Origin: an uncultured Oscillospiraceae bacterium
GTDB lineage: Bacteria; Bacillota; Clostridia; Oscillospirales; Oscillospiraceae
Assembly (NCBI GenBank): GCA_910589085.1
Contig: CAJUSG010000020.1
Span: forward strand, 1 to 38,642
Direction of reading: 5' to 3'
Length of the DNA: 38,642 nt
In this document: in pieces, positions 30,782 through 36,991 of the stretch
Position numbering within the stretch: position 1 is the stretch's first letter
Layout of the letters: each line of letters opens with the position of its first letter
Translations under genes and position numbers: made by a program
The notes under the pieces: model-generated
What the model was told of the DNA's origin: nothing
Database searches by the model: none
The model's input: only the letters and a program-made list of their open reading frames with translations

Positions 30782-31747
30782 ATGGAGCTGAATGCATTTC
30801 ACATTTTTTTGACCGTAGTGGAGGAGATGAATTTTTCACGCGCCGCGAACCGGCTGTATATTACGCAGCAGAGTCTGTCCGGACACATCAAGCGGCTGGA
30901 GGAGCACTACCATGTGAGGCTTTTCCAGCGCCGGCCCCGGCTGTCCCTGACCCCGGAGGGAGAGGCTATGGTTTTTTACTCCAGGCACATTTTGGAATCA
31001 GAGCAGGCTATGGTAGCCCGTTTCGCGGATCTGACCCAGCGGTCGGTCGGGATTCTGCGCCTCGGACTGTCCCATCAGCGCAGCAGCGCCTTCTTCCCCG
31101 GCATCTGGAGCCGCTATCACCCTGAATATAAAAATATCTCTGTTCGATTGCAGGAAAAGCTGACCTCCCCTCTTCTGGAGGATCTGCTGGCCGGGGATAT
31201 CGATATCATGGTAGGGGTAGATATCCCTCCTCTGTCCGGTCTGGAAACTGTTCTTCTGGCTCAGGAACAGATGCGCTGTGTCATGAATGAAGTGCTTTTA
31301 AAGGAATACTTTCCCGAGGGCTGGCAGGACATGCTGGAGCGGTACATTCAGGATGGGGTCGACCTGATAGAGCTAAAAGAGCTGCCCCTCATCCTGCTCT
31401 CTCATCCCAACCGACTGCGGCAGCCCGTCGATCAGCTGTTTCGAAAGCATAACGCAATTCCCAACATCGCGCTGGAGACCGCCTCCCACAGCCTGCTCTA
31501 TCAGTTGGGTTGTCACGGGAGTGGGGTCGCAATCGCAAATCCCCTGAGCCTGTACGAGCAAATCAGACTCAGGGGACTTCCGCCGAAGGAGTGCCACAGC
31601 TTTTTGCTCCAGGGGATGCCAAAGCGCTCTGTCTCAATCGCTTACCGAAAGGACGCAGAAAAAACAAAGTATATGATGGGCATGGTTGACGCCATTGTAG
31701 AGGAATTTAACTATTACACAGAGTTCTTAAATCGATTTTCACTGTAG
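30782..31747 (+). CDS. LysR-family transcriptional regulator 2
   Basis: A 321-residue LysR regulator with helix-turn-helix M-N-F-S-R-A-A-N-R-L-Y-I-T-Q-Q-S-L-S-G-H-I-K-R-L-E and an effector domain starting near residue 90. The ATG at 30782 follows GAGGAGGCGG and gives the family N-terminus; an open frame ten codons further up is not used. It is divergent from the aldolase/dehydrogenase/HD/tctCBA operon and is its probable activator. It resembles LysR 1 (23862-24821) in the L-S-L-T-x-x-G-E stretch and general layout, so both may belong to one subgroup that senses related acids. Confidence 0.92.
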   Translation: MELNAFHIFLTVVEEMNFSRAANRLYITQQSLSGHIKRLEEHYHVRLFQRRPRLSLTPEGEAMVFYSRHILESEQAMVARFADLTQRSVGILRLGLSHQRSSAFFPGIWSRYHPEYKNISVRLQEKLTSPLLEDLLAGDIDIMVGVDIPPLSGLETVLLAQEQMRCVMNEVLLKEYFPEGWQDMLERYIQDGVDLIELKELPLILLSHPNRLRQPVDQLFRKHNAIPNIALETASHSLLYQLGCHGSGVAIANPLSLYEQIRLRGLPPKECHSFLLQGMPKRSVSIAYRKDAEKTKYMMGMVDAIVEEFNYYTEFLNRFSL

Positions 31748-31862
31748 CACATGCCTACTGATCCGCAATATCCTGCGTACTGGCCGCAGCCCCCTTTGCT
31801 CTGCATTTATCCTGTTTGATACCTGCCGTCCAAAACTGGAGTGTTAACCTCTCACCATAAAA

Positions 31863-31900
31863 AGCGGAGCCGATTCTTTTGAATCAGCTCCGCTCTTCTA
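31863..31900 (+). terminator. Terminator after LysR 2
   Basis: The stem AGCGGAGC-c-GATTC (31863-31876) pairs with GAATC-a-GCTCCGCT (31881-31894) across one mismatch, with a TTTT loop, followed by CTTCTACC. It ends the LysR 2 transcript 115 bp after its stop. The 31748-31862 stretch before it holds no gene. Confidence 0.65.
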
Positions 31901-31911
31901 CCATTTATTTT

Positions 31912-32015
31912 TCAGTGCGTCTCCAGCCACGCGTCCGCGCCGGAGGCGTAGATCAGGGCCTCCTCCCGGAATCGAATCTCCGGGCTGTGCAGGCCGACGC
32001 CACAGCCGTCCTCCG
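31912..32015 (-). pseudogene. C-terminal remnant of an M20-type amidohydrolase
   Basis: Directly after the stop of the vWA-FHA gene, the minus strand encodes about 34 residues ending at a TGA (31914-31912): E-D-G-C-G-V-G-L-H-S-P then E-I-R-F-R-E-E-A-L. The H-S-P-x-[IF]-x-F-x-E-E-A-L pattern is the normal end of M20D amidohydrolases (hippurate/acyl-amino acid type). There is no start codon or rest of the gene, so it is the tail of a deleted gene. It marks the junction where the signalling island meets the LysR region. Confidence 0.65.
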
Positions 32016-33458
32016 CTAAAATTTCAGACGGATTATGGCACTGCCTGCCGTGATCTCATCCCCGCTGCGCAATCTCCGGCTCTTCTGAAGCTCCTCCCCG
32101 TTGACCTGTGCGGCGCAGGAGGCCTCCAGAGCCTCTGCATATACCGCACCCTCCATCGAAAACAGCCGGACGTGCCGGGAGGCAGAGTCCTCACTTTGTA
32201 CCACAACATCGCAGTTCGGGGCAGAACCGATCACCAGCTCGTTCCGCAATTCCAGCTCCTGCCGGTCCTGGCCGCTGGCCAGCGCGCCCCGCACCACCTC
32301 CAGCCGCATATAGATGGCCATCTGCTCCTCCTGGGGGGCATGTGCGGAGCCGGAAGCCCCCTGGGGCTTCTGCTTTTTTCGCGTCAGGACGACTGCGGCA
32401 GCTATAAGGATCAGCGCCGCAATGGCGACCCCCACAAACAGCCCCGCCGGCGGCCCCTCTTTGGAGGGGGCGGCAGGGGCGGCTGGACTCGTCCCCCCGG
32501 GCGTCCCGGCGGGGGATTCCGGCAGCTGGGCGGGGGGCGGAGCATCGGGCTGTTCTCCTCCAGTCAGCTGGGGCAGCTCCACCTGGGTCTCCGCCCGGCA
32601 GATCAGCTCTCCGCCGGAGGCGAAGGTCACAGACACCTGCTCCGCTCCACCCTCCGCGGTCAGGCCGGCCAGGTCAAAGCCGGTGACATACAGCGCTCCG
32701 CTGCTCTCCGCCAGGCGGGCGGCGGCCTCCTCCGCCGTCCCGGCGTCCACCGCCTGATGGAGCCCGCCTGAGGCGGAGGCCAGACGGCCCAGGCTATCCA
32801 GCGCCTCCTGGTCCTTCCCCAGCCCGATGGAGTGGAGCATCACGTCGGAGCGCTCCACCCGCTCCAGCAGCTCGTCGTAGGGGACGCCCCCCTGGGGGTC
32901 GTACTGCACTCCGTCGGACAAAATGACCATACACCGCAGCTCGTTCCCCTCCCGGGGCAGGCCCTCGAAGCAGTCCAGGGCCTGGCCGATGGCGGTGTGC
33001 AGGCGGGTGACCCGCTCGTTCATGGGGAGCCTTTCCAGCTCTCCGGGCAGCTCCTCCGGGGAGATGTCCTCCTTCACCATGTTGAAGGCATCCCCGAAGG
33101 AGGTCAGGATAAACCGGGTGTTTTCGCCGCCGGCCTGGGCCAGACTTCGGACGAAGTCCCCCAGCTCCTGGCGGAAGGCGGGCATGGAGGTGGAGTTGTC
33201 CACCAGCAGCAGCCAGGTCACGGGGGCGCCCGCCTGACGGACGGTCTCCAGCCGGTCGGTGGCCGCAAAGGTCTGTCCGCCCACCCTGGCCTCCGCCTTG
33301 GTAACGGGTTTCTCCATCCCGTCCATGGACACATAGGTATACAGCGTCCCCTTATAGACAAAGGCCCGGACAATCTCAGCCGTTCCGGCGGCCAGGGAAT
33401 TCACGCACAGCGCCGCCGCCAGACCCAGACAGAGGGCCAGCGATATCCATTTTTTCAT
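32016..33458 (-). CDS. Secreted vWA domain - TM - cytoplasmic FHA protein
   Basis: A 480-residue single-pass membrane protein. It has a signal peptide (residues 1-24), an extracellular vWA domain (about 80-260) with a complete MIDAS metal site (D87-N-S89-T-S91, Thr155, Asp182), a Pro/Gly/Ala-rich stalk (300-338), one transmembrane helix (340-358) and a cytoplasmic FHA-like domain (about 385-480). The FHA domain is altered: the pThr-binding Arg of G-R is Ser (I-G411-S412), and the Ser three places before the His is Ala (A426-S-R-H429). It may have lost phosphothreonine binding while keeping the fold. A longer frame exists upstream, but the ATG at 33458 gives the signal peptide and overlaps the PP2C stop as ATGA, implying translational coupling. 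Last gene of the island. Confidence 0.88.
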   Translation of the reverse strand: MKKWISLALCLGLAAALCVNSLAAGTAEIVRAFVYKGTLYTYVSMDGMEKPVTKAEARVGGQTFAATDRLETVRQAGAPVTWLLLVDNSTSMPAFRQELGDFVRSLAQAGGENTRFILTSFGDAFNMVKEDISPEELPGELERLPMNERVTRLHTAIGQALDCFEGLPREGNELRCMVILSDGVQYDPQGGVPYDELLERVERSDVMLHSIGLGKDQEALDSLGRLASASGGLHQAVDAGTAEEAAARLAESSGALYVTGFDLAGLTAEGGAEQVSVTFASGGELICRAETQVELPQLTGGEQPDAPPPAQLPESPAGTPGGTSPAAPAAPSKEGPPAGLFVGVAIAALILIAAAVVLTRKKQKPQGASGSAHAPQEEQMAIYMRLEVVRGALASGQDRQELELRNELVIGSAPNCDVVVQSEDSASRHVRLFSMEGAVYAEALEASCAAQVNGEELQKSRRLRSGDEITAGSAIIRLKF

Positions 33459-34168
33459 GGCTCCTCCTCCGCAAATATGCAAATCAGGGACAGGTTGTCG
33501 TTCCCATCCGGTGCGCGCCGGATATGGCGCAGCAGCATGTTCTGGGCCCACTGCTCCGGCGTCTCCGCCTTCAGCAGGTCGGCCAGCATCTCCTCCCGGT
33601 AGACATACTCCCAGAAGCCGTCGGAGCACAGCAGAAAGGCATCCCCGGGCCGGAGGACCGCCTGACCCGCCTCCGGCTTGCAGGGCTGCTTACCCAGGGC
33701 CCGCAGCAGGCTGGAGCGGTCATCGTCGTGGCAGATGTCCATGTAGGAGATCTCGCCGCCCAGATACTTCATATAGGTGACCGAGTGGTCCCGGGTCTCC
33801 TGGGCCAGCGTCCCGCCGGAGAAGCGGTACAGCCGGGAGTCCCCGACGTGTCCCCACACGGCCCGCTCCCCGGCGAGGGATAGGACGACGGCGGTGGTCT
33901 TCATCTCCTCCTGGCCGGGGAGCTTCTGTCCCTCCAGCACGGCCCCGTTGGCCCGCTGGAACAGCTCCAGCAGCTCCTCCGGGCCGGGGTGGGCGGCGCA
34001 GCCCTCAAAAAGCACATCCGCCGCCAGAGCGGAGGCCACCTCCCCCTTTCCGTGGCCCCCCAGGCCGTCGGCCAGGACGAAGGCCCCCGCTTCGGCGGAG
34101 CAGCGGACGCTGTCCTCGTTGTGGTCCCGGCCGCCCCGGTTGGTATAACAATAGGCCGAAATTCTCAT
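33455..34168 (-). CDS. PP2C-type protein phosphatase 1
   Basis: A 237-residue Ser/Thr phosphatase of the PPM/PP2C family, without a membrane segment, so cytoplasmic. Metal ligands: D19 (R-D-H-N-E-D-S), D34-G35 (L-A-D-G-L-G-G-H), D183 (C-S-D-G) and D224 (G-N-D-N-L-S), with G-H-V-G-D-S-R-L-Y in the middle. This is the compact bacterial type (Stp/PrpC, T6SS PppA). It would reverse phosphorylation by the kinase of this island. It lies between the protease-FHA gene (3 bp gap) and the vWA-FHA gene (4 bp overlap). Confidence 0.93.
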   Translation of the reverse strand: MRISAYCYTNRGGRDHNEDSVRCSAEAGAFVLADGLGGHGKGEVASALAADVLFEGCAAHPGPEELLELFQRANGAVLEGQKLPGQEEMKTTAVVLSLAGERAVWGHVGDSRLYRFSGGTLAQETRDHSVTYMKYLGGEISYMDICHDDDRSSLLRALGKQPCKPEAGQAVLRPGDAFLLCSDGFWEYVYREEMLADLLKAETPEQWAQNMLLRHIRRAPDGNDNLSLICIFAEEEP

Positions 34169-34171
34169 GGC

Positions 34172-35368
34172 TTACTCCAGATCCACATAGATGGTGTTGT
34201 CCGCCTCTCCCAGGTAGAAGGAGCTCTTGGGCGGCAGCTTCACCGGGGTGTTGGGGGCGATGCGCTGCCCGTTGGACAGGAAGGTACCATAGGTGGAGTT
34301 TAAGTCGGTGACCACAAACTGGTTCTGGTCGAAGTACACCTGACAGTGCTTGCCGCTCACGCCGGGGGTGCCGTCCTGATAGACCAGGCGGCAGACCGCC
34401 CCGTCCCGGCCGATCTGCACCGGCTGGCCGTGGAGCTGAACCACCATCCCGCCGTGCTGGGGGGCCATGGAGCGCAGGACAGGCGCGCCGCCCTGGGGTG
34501 CTCTCTGTTCAGCCCCGCCCTGGGCGGGCTTTTTCTTCAGCACCACCGCCGCAATCACGACCACCGCCAGGACCGCCGCGCCGGCACCCACATAGAGCAT
34601 GGTGCTGCCGCCGGACTTGGTTTCCGGGGCAAGGGTATAGGGGATGCTGTTCTTGTCCAGCAGGGGGAGCACCTCACTGACGCTGACGGCGTAGAACAGG
34701 TTGGAATCCAGCTTGGAGCCGGCGGTGCTGATGCCGATCACCGCCCCTGTGCCATCAATGAGGGGGCCGCCGGAGTTGCCGCCCCCCAGGGAGGCGTCGG
34801 TCTGGATCAGCTTGCGGCCCGTGCCGCTCTCGGTGAGGAAGCGGCTGATGCTGCCCGTGGTGACGGTGGCGTCCTTCTGGCTGAAGGAGTTCACCGCCGT
34901 GACGGTGAGGTCGGCGGCGGCGGGGTAGCCCACGGCGTAGGCCTCGCTGCCCAGGCTGTCCTCCGAGGGGACCCGCATTTGCAGGGAGCTGCGCTTGTCG
35001 GTGGCATCCGCCAGCCGGAGGATGGCCACATCCTTCTCCGCGTCGTAGTCCACCAAATAGGCCTCCGCCTCGTCGTCCTTGTCAAAGCGGACGTGGAGCT
35101 CGCCGCCCCCCAGGGCCTTGCCCGCCAGGATGAACTCCTCCACCACATGGCAGTTGGTGACGATATACTGGGGATTCTCCCCCGCCGTGCCCACAAAGAA
35201 GCCGGTGCCCCGCCAGTAGCTCATTTTGCCGTCCTTGTCGGGCGCGCCAGTGGTAATCATGACGATGCCATTCAGGGTCTCCTGATTAAAGTCCGCGAAG
35301 GCGGGGAGCGCGGTCACCGCCAGCAGCAGTGCCGCCAGCAGCGCGGCGGCGATACGATTCCGTTTCAT
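34172..35368 (-). CDS. Secreted trypsin-like protease - TM - cytoplasmic FHA protein
   Basis: A 398-residue single-pass protein. A signal peptide (1-25) is followed by an extracellular S1C/HtrA-like serine protease domain (about 30-240) with a complete triad: H74 (T-N-C-H-V-V), D113 (K-D-V-A-I-L) and S199 (G-G-G-N-S-G-G-P). There is no PDZ domain. A transmembrane helix lies at about 256-277, then a basic linker and a cytoplasmic FHA domain (about 308-398) with all key residues: G320-R321, S338-G-K-H341, and N-S-T-Y-G-T with N366. It should therefore bind phosphothreonine inside the cell while cleaving proteins outside. The ATG at 35368 follows GGAGAG. Protease-TM-FHA fusions are not a common, named family that I know. 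Confidence 0.9.
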   Translation of the reverse strand: MKRNRIAAALLAALLLAVTALPAFADFNQETLNGIVMITTGAPDKDGKMSYWRGTGFFVGTAGENPQYIVTNCHVVEEFILAGKALGGGELHVRFDKDDEAEAYLVDYDAEKDVAILRLADATDKRSSLQMRVPSEDSLGSEAYAVGYPAAADLTVTAVNSFSQKDATVTTGSISRFLTESGTGRKLIQTDASLGGGNSGGPLIDGTGAVIGISTAGSKLDSNLFYAVSVSEVLPLLDKNSIPYTLAPETKSGGSTMLYVGAGAAVLAVVVIAAVVLKKKPAQGGAEQRAPQGGAPVLRSMAPQHGGMVVQLHGQPVQIGRDGAVCRLVYQDGTPGVSGKHCQVYFDQNQFVVTDLNSTYGTFLSNGQRIAPNTPVKLPPKSSFYLGEADNTIYVDLE

Positions 35369-35389
35369 GTCATCTCTCCATTCTTATTT

Positions 35390-36217
35390 TTATCGACAGG
35401 AGATCAAAACCCCTGTGTAGTTGTCCTGCCCCGGCACGCCCTTTTCCAGGACCATCTGCTCCAGCAGGGCGCAGCCCTCCTCCGGGGACAGGCTCATGGC
35501 CTCCATCAGCTCGGGCGGGGTGAGCACCCCGCTGATTCCGTCGGAGCACAGCAGGAGCACGTCCCCCCGCTGGAGCGCCAGGGGCCGCAGACTCAGGTCC
35601 ACCTCGGTGAGCCGGTCAATGCCCACAAAGGAGGTGAGCCGGGGGGCGTCCGGGTCAGACAGGGCCCGGCCCTTGTCGATGGGCTCGCGCTCCAGCTCCT
35701 GAAGGAGGAGCCGGTTCAGGCAGGTGTGCTCCCGGTTGAGCTGGAACACCCCGCCGCCGCGCAGGAGAAAGATTCCGCTGTCCCCCACGCTGAGCCAGTG
35801 CAGCCGCTCATCCTGAATGTGGACCGCCACCAGCGTGCTGCCGCTGCGGCCGGAAAAGCGCTGAAACACGCTGTCGCTGACGGCGTGGGCACTGCGGTAG
35901 AACCAGTTGGGGACGTCCTCCCCCTCCCGCTCCTGGAACAGCTGGAGAAAGCACTCCGCCGTCCACTGGCTGGCCGCCTTTCCGTCCTCCATGCCCCCCA
36001 TGCCGTCGGCCACCAGGGCCAGCAGACCCTGGGCTCGCTGGAGTTCCAGGTCGGCGGCGTTGGCAATGGCGAAGGAGTCCTCCTGCCGCTCCCGCTCCCC
36101 CTGGCCCTGGACGTTGGTGATTTGAAGGGTCAGCGGCCCCTCAGCCGGGGAGGCTGGCTCCTCCCGGACCGGCTCGGGGGCCGGCTTTCCCCGGGAAAAC
36201 AGCTTAAACAGTCCCAT
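35390..36217 (-). CDS. PP2C-type protein phosphatase 2
   Basis: A 275-residue PP2C phosphatase with a 28-residue Pro/Glu-rich N-terminal extension. Metal ligands: D47 (R-Q-E-D-S), D71-G72 (V-A-D-G-M-G-G-M), D226 (C-S-D-G-I) and D265 (Q-D-N-Y). It is cytoplasmic and diverged from the phosphatase at 33455-34168; the motif spacing and the M-E-D-G loop differ. The ATG at 36217 follows GGAGGAGAAGG and overlaps the end of the FHA gene by 14 bp, so the two are translationally coupled. Two phosphatases for one kinase suggest separate substrates, for example the soluble FHA protein and the membrane components. Confidence 0.92.
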   Translation of the reverse strand: MGLFKLFSRGKPAPEPVREEPASPAEGPLTLQITNVQGQGERERQEDSFAIANAADLELQRAQGLLALVADGMGGMEDGKAASQWTAECFLQLFQEREGEDVPNWFYRSAHAVSDSVFQRFSGRSGSTLVAVHIQDERLHWLSVGDSGIFLLRGGGVFQLNREHTCLNRLLLQELEREPIDKGRALSDPDAPRLTSFVGIDRLTEVDLSLRPLALQRGDVLLLCSDGISGVLTPPELMEAMSLSPEEGCALLEQMVLEKGVPGQDNYTGVLISCR

Positions 36218-36974
36218 CCTTCTCCTCCGTTTTCCAGGTGAACCGCTCGCCGCACAGGGGGACAAACAGCAGCTTGGTCTCCCCGAAGTCGATGAGGTCG
36301 TAGGCGTGGAGTGGCATGGGGGTGAAGACCTCCTCGTCGTTGAGGTAGACAATATTCCGCCCCTCGCCGGGGAGGAGGTTGAAGCGGTTGTGCTTGTCGC
36401 TGTAGCTGATCTTGGCGTGGTTTTCGCCGGAGATTTTCAGGTCGCCGGTGATGACAATGTCCATCCGCTCGCTGCGGCCGATGGAGTTGACCCCGCTCCG
36501 GATGGTGTAGCTCTTGCCCCGGCTGGGGCCCTCCACGCAGGCCAGCCAGCCCACCACCGGGTCAAAGCCCATCTGGGACTGCATCATCCCCACCGTCTTG
36601 CCCGCCGCCGTCACGCTGACCCCGAAGCCCGGCGGGGGAGGGGGGGCAGTGGGGGCCGGGTCGGGCTGGGGGACGCCGTAGCCCCTGGGGGGCGCGGTCT
36701 TCTGGGCCGCGGTGACCGGGATGCCCCCGGACAGAGGGGCCGTCCTCTGGGGGGCGGTCACCGAGACGCCGGACAGGGGCGCGGTCTTCTGGGCCGCCGT
36801 CACTGGGGTGCCGCCTATTGGGGCGGTGCGGCTGGGCGAGAGCACCGAGCGGCCAATGGGGGCCGTCCGTCCCGCCGATGCCACCGTGATCTTCTGCCCG
36901 CCGTTGCAGTAGGGGCAGGCGGGGTATTTGTCCGGGTCGTAGAGGTGCCCCCGACCGCATTCAATCTGTGCCAT
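36204..36974 (-). CDS. Soluble FHA protein with zinc-ribbon and [RK]TAP repeats
   Basis: A 256-residue cytoplasmic adaptor. The N-terminus is a small zinc-ribbon-like motif (C6-G-R-G-H10 ... C20-P-Y-C23). Residues 30-100 form a low-complexity linker with five regularly spaced motifs [RK]-T-A-P at T37, T50, T64, T78 and T93 (13-15 residues apart), set in near-repeats of V-T-A-x-Q-[KR]-T-A-P; a related K-T-V is at T127. The C-terminal FHA domain (about 140-245) keeps G166-R167 and a S182-G-E-N-H186 site. The pattern resembles GarA/Fha-type proteins, in which a kinase phosphorylates an N-terminal Thr that then binds the FHA domain. Here there are several candidate sites. The ATG at 36974 follows AAAAGGAGG, 17 bp after the kinase. 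Confidence 0.88.
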   Translation of the reverse strand: MAQIECGRGHLYDPDKYPACPYCNGGQKITVASAGRTAPIGRSVLSPSRTAPIGGTPVTAAQKTAPLSGVSVTAPQRTAPLSGGIPVTAAQKTAPPRGYGVPQPDPAPTAPPPPPGFGVSVTAAGKTVGMMQSQMGFDPVVGWLACVEGPSRGKSYTIRSGVNSIGRSERMDIVITGDLKISGENHAKISYSDKHNRFNLLPGEGRNIVYLNDEEVFTPMPLHAYDLIDFGETKLLFVPLCGERFTWKTEEKDGTV

Positions 36975-36991
36975 AGTAAAATCCCTCCTTT

